The notes: generated from the sequence alone by a model not told the origin. A stretch of DNA of 64,000 bases from Sulfuritalea sp. (GCF_017302275.1 NZ_JAFLDR010000004.1:92545-156544); one strand, 5' to 3'. Shown: positions 8,353 through 17,328, counted from the first letter of the stretch. A program made the numbers and translations.

Positions 8353-9300
8353 ATGGAAAACAGATCCCACGCGCTTGCTGCCGGAATATTCACGCTGCTG
8401 TTCGGCGTCGCTGCCGCCATCGCCATCTGGTGGCTGGGCCAGAGCGACGCCTCGACCACGACCTATGTCCTCGAAACGCGACGCAATGTGACCGGACTAA
8501 ACGTCCAGGCGCAGGTCCGCTATCGCGGCATTCGCGCCGGCAAGGTGGCGGCGATCGAGCCGGATGCGGCCGACCCGCGCCTGATCCTGGTCACCATCAG
8601 TGTCGACAATCGTTTCAGGCTGACCCGTGCCAGCACCGCGACGCTCGGTTACCAGGGCGTCACCGGCCTCGCTTACGTGCAGATCGAGGATGACGGTTCG
8701 TCGGTCGAGCCGCTGGCGGCCAAGGATGGGGTCATGCCCCGCCTGGCGCTCAAACCCACCTTGTTCGATACGCTGGGTGACAAAGCGGGCGGTATCGTCG
8801 GCCAGATAGATACCGTTGCGCTGCGCCTGGCGCAGTTGCTGGATGAGAAGAACCTGCGCAACCTTTCGCGTACGCTGGACAACCTCGCCAATGCGTCCGA
8901 CGGGCTGCGCGAGATGCCGGCGATCCTGGCGTCGATGCGTGAAGTTCTGTCGGCGTCGAACCTGCGCAGCCTGCGGCAAGTCCTCGCCCATGTCGAGAAG
9001 ACCGCCGGCGAAACCGCGCCGCTCGCCACGGAGATGCGCGAACTGGTAAAGACCATGGGTGGCCTGGCACGGCGTGTCGACCAATTGGCCGGGAGTACCG
9101 GCGAGCAGCTTGCGACCAGCACATTGCCACGCGCGAATGCGCTGATGGATGAACTGGCGGCCAGTTCGCGCCAGTTGAACCGCGTCCTCGATGGCCTCGA
9201 AAACAATCCGCAAATGCTCTTGTTCGGCCGTGATGCGGCGGCTCCCGGGCCGGGCGAACCAGGTTTTTCGGCGCCCGCGACGCGTGCCGGCGTCAACTGA
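8353..9300 (+). CDS. mlaD: MlaD-like MCE-domain protein
   Basis: A 315-residue periplasmic lipid-binding subunit. An N-terminal membrane anchor (about residues 10-32) is followed by one MCE domain (about residues 40-118: GLNVQAQVRYRGIRAGKV and the GVTGLAYVQIE strand). A long helical C-terminal region rich in Leu, Asn and Arg repeats follows, as in single-MCE subunits that form hexameric rings with a helical barrel. The start at ATG 8353 is 4 bases after mlaF; a longer frame would overlap mlaF by nearly 200 bases. The protein is longer than E. coli MlaD (183 residues) and closer to PqiB/YrbD-type variants. Confidence 0.85.
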   Translation: MENRSHALAAGIFTLLFGVAAAIAIWWLGQSDASTTTYVLETRRNVTGLNVQAQVRYRGIRAGKVAAIEPDAADPRLILVTISVDNRFRLTRASTATLGYQGVTGLAYVQIEDDGSSVEPLAAKDGVMPRLALKPTLFDTLGDKAGGIVGQIDTVALRLAQLLDEKNLRNLSRTLDNLANASDGLREMPAILASMREVLSASNLRSLRQVLAHVEKTAGETAPLATEMRELVKTMGGLARRVDQLAGSTGEQLATSTLPRANALMDELAASSRQLNRVLDGLENNPQMLLFGRDAAAPGPGEPGFSAPATRAGVN

Positions 9301-9354
9301 GTTGCACAACGCCAGTCGAATGTGCCGAATCAACCAATGAATGAGGGGGAATCG

Positions 9355-9960
9355 ATGAAGACGTGGCTGCTTGCACTGTGCGCCGGGATCTTGCTGGTGG
9401 CATGTGCTGCGAATCCGCGGGCCGGGGACGTGGTCCACTATGATTTTGGCAGTTCGGGCGCGGGCGGCACTGCCTGGCCCGTTTCGCCTGGTGCGGTGGA
9501 AGTTCAGGCGGCGTCATGGCTTGCGGGACCTGCGATGCATTATCGGCTCGGCTTTGCCGAACCTCTGCGCCGCCAGAGCTATGCAGGCAGCCGTTGGGCG
9601 GCCGCTCCGGCCGAATTGCTGGAAAGCGCGCTGAGGCGTCGCCTGGCGGCAGTGGACCCGAACGCGCGTGGCGCGGGGTGCCGGCTGCAACTGGTGCTTG
9701 ACGAGTTCGAGCAGCGCTTCGACGACCTGCAGAACAGCCAGGCGGTGATCGAGCTGCGCGCCCAGTTGGTGCCGGCACGCGGTGGCGATTCCCTGGTGCG
9801 CCGCGGCTTTCGCAGCGCGCGGCCGGCGGCCACCGCCGATGCGCGCGGCGGCGCAGGCGCGGCACGTGATGCCGTGCAGGCACTGGGTGACGATCTGGGT
9901 CGCTGGCTGGCCGATCTTGCGCGCGAAAATCCCGGCATCCTTGATCGTTGCCGGACCTGA
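9355..9960 (+). CDS. ABC-transport auxiliary lipoprotein (PqiC-like)
   Basis: A 201-residue predicted outer-membrane lipoprotein. A short basic start and hydrophobic segment end in the lipobox LVAC, with the acylated Cys at residue 18. The ATG at 9355 is supported by the ribosome-binding site GAGGGGGA just upstream; the longer frame from 9322 would bury the signal peptide. The mature part fits the ABC-type transport auxiliary family, whose members (for example PqiC) partner MCE systems. It closes the mla-like operon. No separate mlaC was found, which suggests that the lipoprotein and the long MCE tail replace the soluble carrier. Confidence 0.75.
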   Translation: MKTWLLALCAGILLVACAANPRAGDVVHYDFGSSGAGGTAWPVSPGAVEVQAASWLAGPAMHYRLGFAEPLRRQSYAGSRWAAAPAELLESALRRRLAAVDPNARGAGCRLQLVLDEFEQRFDDLQNSQAVIELRAQLVPARGGDSLVRRGFRSARPAATADARGGAGAARDAVQALGDDLGRWLADLARENPGILDRCRT

Positions 9961-9982
9961 CCGACCTGACTGGAATTCCCCC

Positions 9983-11620
9983 ATGAGCAATCCCTACGCT
10001 TCAGGACTGGACAAGAACCCGGCGAACTATGTTCCGCTGACGCCGCTATCCTTCATCGAGCGCTCGGCTTATATCTATCCCGACCACGTGGCCACCATCC
10101 ACGGCGAGCGACGCTACACCTGGCGCCAGGAATACGAGCGGGCCCGGCGCCTGGCTTCAGCGCTGGCCGCTCAGGGAGTCGGCGCCGGCGACACGGTGGC
10201 GGCGATGCTCAACAACACGCCGGAGATGTTTGAGTGCCATTTCGGCGTGCCGATGTGCGGCGCCGTGCTCAATACGCTCAACACGCGCCTCGATGCGGAG
10301 ACCATCGCCTTCATGCTCAACCACGGCGAGGCAAAGGTACTGATCACCGACCGCGAATATTCTCCGATGGTGAAGAAGGCGCTGGCCGAACTGGGTCGCG
10401 AGATCTTCGTCGTCGATGTCGACGACCCCGAATACTTCGGGCCCGGCGAGCGCCTCGGCAGCATAGCCTTCGAGGCTTTCATCGCCGGCGGCAATCCCGA
10501 CTATGCGTGGCAGACACCCGCGGACGAGTGGGATGCGATTTCGCTCAACTATACCTCGGGCACCACCGGCAACCCCAAGGGCGTGGTCTATCACCATCGC
10601 GGCGCCTATCTCAATGCCTTGTCCAACATCGTTTCCTGGGGCATGCCACCACAGGCGATCTACCTGTGGACGCTGCCGATGTTCCATTGCAACGGCTGGT
10701 GCTTCCCGTGGACCGTGGCGGCGAACTCGGGCACCAATGTCTGCCTGCGCCGCGTTGATCCGAAGCTGATTCTCGATGCCATCCGCGAACACAAGGTCAG
10801 CCATTACTGCGGCGCGCCCATCGTGCATTCGATGCTGATCAGCGCCCCGGCCGAGTGGCGCGCCGGGATCAACCACAAGGTGTCGGCGCTGGTCGCTGCG
10901 GCGCCGCCACCGGCCGCCGTGATCGAGGGCATGAACCAGATCGGCTTCAACATCACCCATGTCTACGGCCTGACCGAAACCTACGGCCCGGCGGCGGTCT
11001 GCGCCAAGCACGAGGCCTGGCTCGATCTGCCGCTCGATGAACAGGTGCGTCTCAATGGCCGCCAGGGCGTGCGCTACCACTGCCAGGAAGGCATCACCGT
11101 GATGGACCCGGAGACCATGCAGTCCGTACCCTGGGACGACCAGACCATGGGCGAGATCATGTTCCGCGGCAACATCGTGATGAAGGGTTACCTGAAGAAC
11201 CCCAAGGCTACCGAGGAAGCCTTCCGTGGCGGCTGGTACCACACCGGCGACCTCGCCGTGATGCAGCCCGACGGCTACGTGAAGATCAAGGACCGCAGCA
11301 AGGACGTGATCATTTCCGGCGGCGAGAACATTTCCTCGATCGAGGTCGAGGACATGCTCTACCGCCATCCGGCGGTGATGGGCGTCGCCGTGGTTGCCAC
11401 GCCCGACCCCAAGTGGGGCGAAGTGCCCTGCGCCTTCATCGAGCTGCGCGAGGGAGCGACGGTGACGGCCGAGGAACTGACCGAGTTCTGCCGCGAGCGG
11501 ATGGCCCGCTTCAAGGTACCCAAGCGCTTCATTTTCGAGCCGCTGCCGAAGACATCGACCGGCAAGATCCAGAAGTTCGTGCTGCGCGAGAAGGCAAAGT
11601 CCACTGCCGCCATCGAGTAA
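9983..11620 (+). CDS. Acyl-CoA synthetase (AMP-forming), AlkK-like
   Basis: A 545-residue ANL-superfamily enzyme that activates a carboxylic acid with ATP and CoA. The P-loop NYTSGTTGNPKGVVYHH lies near residues 188-204. The adenine-binding VYGLTETYGP, the hinge-region GWYHTGDLAV and KDRSKDVIISGGENISS, and the C-terminal catalytic Lys in KTSTGKIQKF are all visible. The best matches by eye are medium-chain or methylmercaptopropionate-type ligases (AlkK/DmdB group); the substrate is not decidable here. ATG at 9983 follows the lipoprotein gene by 22 bases. The next gene is an enoyl-CoA hydratase homologue 25 bases downstream, so a fatty-acid or side-chain degradation role is likely. Confidence 0.88.
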   Translation: MSNPYASGLDKNPANYVPLTPLSFIERSAYIYPDHVATIHGERRYTWRQEYERARRLASALAAQGVGAGDTVAAMLNNTPEMFECHFGVPMCGAVLNTLNTRLDAETIAFMLNHGEAKVLITDREYSPMVKKALAELGREIFVVDVDDPEYFGPGERLGSIAFEAFIAGGNPDYAWQTPADEWDAISLNYTSGTTGNPKGVVYHHRGAYLNALSNIVSWGMPPQAIYLWTLPMFHCNGWCFPWTVAANSGTNVCLRRVDPKLILDAIREHKVSHYCGAPIVHSMLISAPAEWRAGINHKVSALVAAAPPPAAVIEGMNQIGFNITHVYGLTETYGPAAVCAKHEAWLDLPLDEQVRLNGRQGVRYHCQEGITVMDPETMQSVPWDDQTMGEIMFRGNIVMKGYLKNPKATEEAFRGGWYHTGDLAVMQPDGYVKIKDRSKDVIISGGENISSIEVEDMLYRHPAVMGVAVVATPDPKWGEVPCAFIELREGATVTAEELTEFCRERMARFKVPKRFIFEPLPKTSTGKIQKFVLREKAKSTAAIE

Positions 11621-11645
11621 TCAAGGTGATCCCGAGGAGACAAGT

Positions 11646-12440
11646 ATGAACGCACCCGAAACCCTGGCCCCGCTGCTATTGCGTGAAGATCGCGACGGCG
11701 TGACCACGCTGACGCTGAACCGGCCGAGCCAGTTCAATTCCCTGTCCGAGGAGATGCTGAGCGAATTGCAGGCGACCCTGGATGCGATCGCTCGCGATCC
11801 ATCGCTGCGTGTCGTCGTCATCGCCGGCGCCGGCAAGGCCTTCTGCGCCGGCCACGACCTCAAGCAGATGCGCGCCAACCACTCCAAGGCCTACATGCAG
11901 AAGCTGTTCAAGCAGTGCGGGCGGATGATGATGACCCTCGTCGCGATGCCGCAGCCGGTGATCGCCCGCATCCACGGCATCGCCACCGCGGCGGGTTGCC
12001 AGCTGGTCGCCATGTGCGACCTGGCGGTGGCGGCGGACGGCGCCAGGTTTGCCGTCTCCGGTGTCAATCTCGGCCTGTTTTGTTCGACGCCCTCGGTTGC
12101 ACTGGGACGCGCCATGGGCCGCAAGCAGGCCATGGAGATGCTGCTCACCGGCGACTTCATCGATGCGGCCGAGGCGCAGCGGCGCGGGCTGGTCAATCGC
12201 GTCGTGCCGCTCGAGCAGCTCGACGCGGAAGTGAAGAAACTCACCGATTCGATCTGTGCCAAGTCCGCCGTCGCCATCGGCATGGGCAAGCAGATGTTCT
12301 ACAAGCAACTGGAAATGGGCCTGGAAGGCGCCTACCAGCTTGCTTCGGAGACCATGGCTTGCAACATGATGTCCGAGGACGCCGGCGCCGGCATCGACGC
12401 CTTCATGGACAAGCGCAAGCCGGAGTGGAAGCATCGCTGA
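11646..12440 (+). CDS. Enoyl-CoA hydratase/isomerase family protein (ECHDC3-like)
   Basis: A 264-residue crotonase-fold protein. The CoA-binding segment AGAGKAFCAGHDLKQM and the oxyanion-hole loop GIATAAGCQLVAMCDLAVA are present. Where classical hydratases have a second catalytic Glu, it reads GVNLGLFCSTPSVALGR, the pattern of the ECHDC3 subgroup. Hydratase activity is therefore doubtful and another crotonase-type reaction is possible. The start ATG 11646 has a GAGGAG ribosome-binding site. It is paired with the acyl-CoA synthetase upstream. Family assignment is firm; the reaction is not. Confidence 0.85.
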   Translation: MNAPETLAPLLLREDRDGVTTLTLNRPSQFNSLSEEMLSELQATLDAIARDPSLRVVVIAGAGKAFCAGHDLKQMRANHSKAYMQKLFKQCGRMMMTLVAMPQPVIARIHGIATAAGCQLVAMCDLAVAADGARFAVSGVNLGLFCSTPSVALGRAMGRKQAMEMLLTGDFIDAAEAQRRGLVNRVVPLEQLDAEVKKLTDSICAKSAVAIGMGKQMFYKQLEMGLEGAYQLASETMACNMMSEDAGAGIDAFMDKRKPEWKHR

Positions 12441-12450
12441 CGTACTGAAG

Positions 12451-12472
12451 AGTCGGCGCTGGCGCAACGGCG
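12451..12472 (+). repeat. Dispersed 22-bp repeat, copy A (exact, intergenic)
   Basis: AGTCGGCGCTGGCG, two free bases, then ACGGCG. It lies in the 41-base gap between the hydratase and the ACP-FAAL gene, ending 9 bases before the latter's ATG. Bases 12446-12464 form a 19-base exact match to 34013-34031 inside hpt. Confidence 0.75.
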
Positions 12473-12481
12473 ATTGAGGGG

Positions 12482-15274
12482 ATGACGCAGTCGCCATCCG
12501 CTGATCCGGCATCGAGCCTGCTCGCGCTGGTCGACGGGCTTGTCGCCGAGTTGAGGCCGGGTGCGCGCGCGATGGCCCGGCTGGACAGCCGGTTGGACAG
12601 GGACCTGGGGCTGGACAGCCTGGCCCGGGTCGAGTTGCTGGCGCGCATCGAAGCCACATTCGGCATCCGCTTGGGCGAGGCCCTGCTCGGCAGCGCCGAG
12701 ACGCCGCGCGACCTGCTCGCCGCCATCGTCGGCGGTGGCGAGGTCGGGGCCGATGACCGCCCACACGAGCGCCGTGCGGCGCTGGATTCGAGCCATACGG
12801 ATGTTCCGGACCAGGCGGCAACCCTGGTCGAGGTTCTGCTTTGGCATGCGCGGCAACATCCGGCGCGGCCGCATGTCCTGTTCCAGCGCGGCCCGACGGA
12901 AATCGTGACGCTGACCTACGATGATCTGCTGGCCACCGCGCGCCGGCTTGCTGCCGGCTTGCGCGACCGCGGCGTGCGGCCTGGGGATTTCGTCGCGGTG
13001 ATGCTGCCGACCGGGCTGGAGTTCTTCCACTCCTTCTACGGCATCCTGCTCGCGGGCGCCGTACCGGTGCCGATCTACCCGCCGACGCGGCCGGGCCAGA
13101 TCGAGGATCACCTGCGACGCCAGGCCGGGATCCTGAAAAACTGCGAAGCGGTCGCGCTCGTGAGCTTCGATGCCGCGCGCATGGTGGCCCACATACTTTC
13201 CAGCCTGGTGCCCAGCCTGCGCACGGTGACCACGGCGGAAGACCTTTGCCGGGCGGGCGCCGACGGGGTAGGGCAGCTTGACCATCCCGGCACGCCCGGG
13301 GAGATCGCCTTCCTCCAATACACGTCGGGTTCGACCGGCAGCCCCAAGGGCGTGACGCTCGATCACCGCAACCTGCTGGCCAACATCCGGGCCTGGGGCG
13401 AGGCCGTCGCCTTGACCCCGGCCGACGTGGTGGTCAGCTGGCTGCCGCTGTACCACGACATGGGCCTGATCGGCGCCTGGCTGGGCAGCCTGTATCACGC
13501 CTGCCCGTTGGTGTTGATGTCGCCGCTGGATTTCCTCGCGCGCCCCGAACGCTGGCTGTGGGCGATCCACGAGCATCGCGGTACCGTAACCGCCGCACCC
13601 AACTTCGCTTTCGAACTGTGCCTGCGCCATCTCGACCCGCAGCGACTGCAGGGCCTGGACCTGGCTTCCTGGCGCTACGCAGCGAACGGTGCCGAACCGG
13701 TGGCGGCCGATACGCTGGCCCGCTTTGCCGCGGCCTTTCGTCCTTACGGCTTTCGCGGCCAGGCGCTGGCGCCGGTTTATGGTCTCGCCGAATGTTCGGT
13801 CGGGCTCGCCGTCTCGCCGCCGGGTCGCGGCCCGCTGATCGACCGGGTGCAGCGTGAGGCATTGGCCCTGGGCGAGGCACTCCCGGCGGCGAACGATGAC
13901 GCGGAGGCGTTGCAGATCGTGGCCTGTGGCCGGCCACTGCCCCGCCACCAGGTACGCATCGTTGACGCTGAAGGCCGCGAATTGCCGCCACGCCGCGTCG
14001 GTCGCCTGGAATTCCGTGGCCCCTCGGCGACGCGCGGCTACTACCGCAATGCGGAGGCCACCGCCTTGCTCATGCGCGATGGCTGGCTGGATTCCGGTGA
14101 CCTGGCATACCTTGCCGATGGCGACATATATATCGCCGGCCGCCTCAAGGACATGATCATCCGCGGCGGGCGCAACCTCTACCCCTACGAGTTGGAAGAC
14201 GCCGTCGGCGGCCTGCCCGGCGTGCGCCGCGGCTGCGTCGCCGTGTTCGGTGCCAAGGTGTCGGGGCTGGGGACAGAGAAACTGGTGGTGGTGGCCGAAA
14301 GCCGATTGACGGATGCCGCGGCAAGACAGGATCTGGTCCGGCGCATCGATGCATTGGCGGTGGATCTGCTCGGCGCGCCGCCGGACGAAGTGGTGCTGGC
14401 GGCGCCCAACTCCGTACTCAAGACCTCCAGCGGCAAGATCCGGCGCGCGGCCACGCGGGATGCGTATTGCGGCGATGGCTTCGGTCATCGTCCGCGGGCT
14501 CCGTGGCGACAGTTGCTGCGCCTGGCGGTGGCCGGAGCCTGGCGCCGCCTGGACAACTTCGGCGCGATGCTGTACGGCGTTTATGCATGGGGCATTCTCG
14601 GCGCGTTGGTGGTGCCGTTTGCCGCCATCGCACTCCTGGTACCCGGCCTTGGCTGGCGCTGGCGCTGCTGCGCTGGCCTGGTGCGGACCGCTTTGCGCCT
14701 GTGCGGCATCCCGCTACAGGTGGATGGACTGGAGCGCCTGCTGCCCGGCCCCCAGGTTTTTGTCGCCAACCACGCCAGCTACATCGATGGTTTGATCGTG
14801 ATCGCGGCGCTGCCGTTCCCCGTCGCCTTCGTCGCCAAGGCCGAATTGGCCAGCCACCCGCTGGCGGGCCGACTCCTGCGCCGCTTTGGCGTGGAGTTCG
14901 TCCAGCGTTTTGACGTTCGCCAGGGGGTGGATGACGTGCGTCACCTGGCCGTGCTTGCCGCCACGAGGCCCTTGTTCTTCTTTGCCGAAGGAACCTTCAC
15001 GCGGAGGTCCGGGCTGCGAACATTCCGGCTCGGCGCGTTCCAGATTGCCGTGCAGAACGGCCTGAGCGTCACGCCGGTCGCTCTCGCGGGTACCCGTGAT
15101 GTCCTGCGCGACGAGTCCTGGCTGCCGAAGCGAAGTGGCGTCCGTGTCAGCATCGGTGAAGCTGTCGCCGTCCAAGGCGATGGCTGGGCCGCCGCGCTGC
15201 GCACGCGTGATGCGGCACGAGCGGTGATCCTCAGGGAATGCGGCGAACCGGATCTCGGTGGCGATGAGGCGTGA
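12482..15274 (+). CDS. ACP-fatty acyl-AMP ligase-PlsC acyltransferase fusion
   Basis: A 930-residue three-domain protein. Residues about 10-85 are an acyl carrier domain with DLGLDSLARVELL, where Ser46 should carry phosphopantetheine. Residues about 110-680 are an adenylating enzyme with P-loop YTSGSTGSPKG (280-290) and the FAAL-typical SWLPLYHDMGLIG (319-331), plus a C-terminal SSGKIRR. Residues about 700-930 are a PlsC-type acyltransferase with NHASYID (His764, Asp769) and FFAEGTF (833-839). Two hydrophobic stretches near 695-735 could tether it to the membrane. Inferred job: activate a fatty acid as acyl-AMP, load it on the built-in ACP, and transfer it to a glycerolipid-like acceptor. It starts at ATG 12482. 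Confidence 0.88.
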   Translation: MTQSPSADPASSLLALVDGLVAELRPGARAMARLDSRLDRDLGLDSLARVELLARIEATFGIRLGEALLGSAETPRDLLAAIVGGGEVGADDRPHERRAALDSSHTDVPDQAATLVEVLLWHARQHPARPHVLFQRGPTEIVTLTYDDLLATARRLAAGLRDRGVRPGDFVAVMLPTGLEFFHSFYGILLAGAVPVPIYPPTRPGQIEDHLRRQAGILKNCEAVALVSFDAARMVAHILSSLVPSLRTVTTAEDLCRAGADGVGQLDHPGTPGEIAFLQYTSGSTGSPKGVTLDHRNLLANIRAWGEAVALTPADVVVSWLPLYHDMGLIGAWLGSLYHACPLVLMSPLDFLARPERWLWAIHEHRGTVTAAPNFAFELCLRHLDPQRLQGLDLASWRYAANGAEPVAADTLARFAAAFRPYGFRGQALAPVYGLAECSVGLAVSPPGRGPLIDRVQREALALGEALPAANDDAEALQIVACGRPLPRHQVRIVDAEGRELPPRRVGRLEFRGPSATRGYYRNAEATALLMRDGWLDSGDLAYLADGDIYIAGRLKDMIIRGGRNLYPYELEDAVGGLPGVRRGCVAVFGAKVSGLGTEKLVVVAESRLTDAAARQDLVRRIDALAVDLLGAPPDEVVLAAPNSVLKTSSGKIRRAATRDAYCGDGFGHRPRAPWRQLLRLAVAGAWRRLDNFGAMLYGVYAWGILGALVVPFAAIALLVPGLGWRWRCCAGLVRTALRLCGIPLQVDGLERLLPGPQVFVANHASYIDGLIVIAALPFPVAFVAKAELASHPLAGRLLRRFGVEFVQRFDVRQGVDDVRHLAVLAATRPLFFFAEGTFTRRSGLRTFRLGAFQIAVQNGLSVTPVALAGTRDVLRDESWLPKRSGVRVSIGEAVAVQGDGWAAALRTRDAARAVILRECGEPDLGGDEA

Positions 15275-15310
15275 TGGCGGAGCATCGCAGCGGTGAGTCG
15301 GTGCGATGTT

Positions 15311-15622
15311 TCAGCAGCATGCGGCGGCGACACGATGCAGCTTTTCGATTACGACGAGCGCCTCTACCATGCTGTTGACCGGAATCATGGCTTCGCGGCC
15401 GCTGCCGAAGGCGCCACCAACGCAAGAGATCTTTGGTTCACAGCGAGTAGGCTCGACGAACTGGATGATGCCGAGGTTGATCCAACGCCGCTTGCCCGTT
15501 TCGTCAATCGGCACTTCGTGGACACAGAAGGCCGTGAAGCCGGGAATCACCGGCTGGGCGTAGCCCGTCGCCGTGCCGGCGGCTGTTTCACCTACCACCA
15601 GAAATGTCCGAAACAGGCTCAA
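15311..15622 (-). CDS. Small hypothetical protein on the reverse strand
   Basis: A 103-residue protein of unknown function. The start is inferred as TTG at 15622 because GGAGG stands about six bases before it on the reverse strand; the longer open frame to 15760 has no comparable signal. The C-terminal half (RRWINLGIIQFVEP, then a short strand, then IPVNSMVEALVVIEKL) alternates strand-turn-strand-helix and resembles short FlbD-like or host-like strand proteins that start with a residue-position phrase of the kind 'W-(I/V)-N'. This resemblance is weak. It is convergent with the ACP-FAAL gene and divergent from livG, alone on its strand. A forward frame over the same bases looks like a shadow. 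Confidence 0.5.
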   Translation of the reverse strand: MSLFRTFLVVGETAAGTATGYAQPVIPGFTAFCVHEVPIDETGKRRWINLGIIQFVEPTRCEPKISCVGGAFGSGREAMIPVNSMVEALVVIEKLHRVAAACC

Positions 15623-15801
15623 GGGAGTCCTCCACCGCGAGCGCAGGATCGGCTCGCCGAAGGGCAACGCAGACTCGTTCGAAGGCTGGCGCCGTGGATG
15701 ATCCCACAGGCTTGCGCATTCGAGAGCGCCACCGCATAATCGACCGACACAACAATTCATGTGTCGCCGACCGGCGCACCCATCCCGACGACTGGCGCTT
15801 G

Positions 15802-16581
15802 ATGGCAGACGATTGCATTCTGGAGACGAAGGGTCTCGTCAAGGAATTTCGCGGTTTCGTGGCGGTCAATGGCGTAGACCTCAAGGTCAGGCGCGGGCAT
15901 ATCCATGCGCTGATCGGTCCCAATGGCGCAGGCAAGACCACCTGCTTCAACCTGCTGACCAAGTTCCTCGAACCGACACGCGGCAGTATACATTTCAACG
16001 GCGTCGACTTTACCCGCGATACTCCAGAGCGTATCGCGCGGCGCGGTATCGTGCGCTCCTTCCAGATCTCCGCCGTGTTTCCGCATCTCACCGTGCTGGA
16101 GAACGTGCGCATCGCATTGCAGCGCAATCTGGGCACCAGCTTCCATTTCTGGAAGTCCGATCGCAGCCTTGACCAGCTCAACGGCCGCGCCATGGAACTA
16201 CTGACCTCGGTCGGACTGGAAGCCCATGCCGGCATGGTGACAGTGGAGATGCCCTACGGCCGCAAGCGTGCGCTGGAAATCGCCACGACCCTGGCGCTCG
16301 ACCCGGAACTCATGCTTCTCGATGAACCCACCCAGGGCATGGGCCATGAAGACGTGCACCGGGTCATGGAGCTGATCAAGCAGGTGTCGGCCAACCGCAC
16401 CATCCTCATGGTGGAACACAACATGAAGGTGGTGGCCGGAATTTCCGACACGCTGACCGTGCTCGCGCGTGGCTCGGTGCTGGCCGAAGGGCCTTACGCC
16501 GAAGTGGCGGCCAATCCCCTGGTAATCGAGGCTTACATGGGTACCGAGGTCGCGGAACTGGCCTCGCCGGCGGGTCACTGA
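15802..16581 (+). CDS. livG: Branched-chain amino acid-type ABC transporter ATPase LivG
   Basis: A 259-residue ATPase of a HAAT-family uptake system. Walker A is GPNGAGKTT (near residue 39), followed by FNLLTKFLEPTRG. The signature-region equivalent is VEMPYGRKRALEIATTLA, and Walker B is LMLLDEPTQGMGHED. The ATG at 15802 gives the standard N-terminus; the open frame to 15604 runs over the reverse-strand gene start and has no ribosome-binding site. It overlaps livF as TGATG. With livF, the binding protein and two permeases it forms one complete transporter. Confidence 0.9.
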   Translation: MADDCILETKGLVKEFRGFVAVNGVDLKVRRGHIHALIGPNGAGKTTCFNLLTKFLEPTRGSIHFNGVDFTRDTPERIARRGIVRSFQISAVFPHLTVLENVRIALQRNLGTSFHFWKSDRSLDQLNGRAMELLTSVGLEAHAGMVTVEMPYGRKRALEIATTLALDPELMLLDEPTQGMGHEDVHRVMELIKQVSANRTILMVEHNMKVVAGISDTLTVLARGSVLAEGPYAEVAANPLVIEAYMGTEVAELASPAGH

Positions 16582-17288
16582 TGAGCGCTACCGAGTTCCT
16601 CCGCGTATCCGACCTGCATGCGTTCTACGGCGAGTCCCATGTGCTGCATGGCATGGACTTCGCGGTGCGGCGCGGCGAATGCATTTCCCTGCTCGGCCGC
16701 AATGGTGCGGGGCGCACCACCACCCTGCGCGCGATTCTCGGCCTGACCGGACGGCGCACCGGCTCGATCATGCTCAACGGGCGCGAAGTGATCAACATGC
16801 CCTCGCATCGCATTGCCCAGCTTGGCGTCGGCTACTGCCCGGAAGAGCGCGGCATCTATGCCAGCCTGAGTTGCGAGGAGAACCTGCTGTTGCCGCCGCA
16901 GGTCGCCAGCGGCGGACTGACACTCGACGAGATCTACGAGATGTTCCCCAACCTCAAGGAACGTCGCAACAGCCAAGGGACGCGGCTGTCGGGTGGCGAG
17001 CAGCAGATGCTGGCGATGGCACGCATCCTGCGCACCGGGGCGCGCCTGCTGCTGCTGGACGAGGTGTCGGAAGGCCTGGCGCCGGTGATCGTGCAGAAAA
17101 TAGCCGAGGTCATCCGCCAACTCAAGGAACGTGACTACACCATCATCCTGGTCGAGCAGAATTTCCGCTTTGCCGCCCCCCTGGCCGATCGCATGTTCAT
17201 CGTCGAGCACGGCCAGGTGGTAGCGGAAATCCTGCAGGGCGAGATCGAACAGAAGCAGGATTTGCTGCAGGAATACCTCGGGGTCTGA
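16581..17288 (+). CDS. livF: Branched-chain amino acid-type ABC transporter ATPase LivF
   Basis: The 235-residue second ATPase of the liv-type system. The Walker A loop reads GRNGAGRTTT, with Arg45 where the invariant Lys normally sits. The signature LSGGEQQMLAMARIL and Walker B LLLLDEVSEGLAP are intact, as is the D-loop/H-loop region VEQNF. The ATG shares its A with the livG stop. I have the impression that the Lys-to-Arg change recurs in some betaproteobacterial LivF proteins, but could not check it here. The LivG partner keeps the normal Lys. Confidence 0.9.
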   Translation: MSATEFLRVSDLHAFYGESHVLHGMDFAVRRGECISLLGRNGAGRTTTLRAILGLTGRRTGSIMLNGREVINMPSHRIAQLGVGYCPEERGIYASLSCEENLLLPPQVASGGLTLDEIYEMFPNLKERRNSQGTRLSGGEQQMLAMARILRTGARLLLLDEVSEGLAPVIVQKIAEVIRQLKERDYTIILVEQNFRFAAPLADRMFIVEHGQVVAEILQGEIEQKQDLLQEYLGV

Positions 17289-17328
17289 CGCTTCCGGCCC
17301 TGATCATTTTTTTCAAGGAGGAGACACC

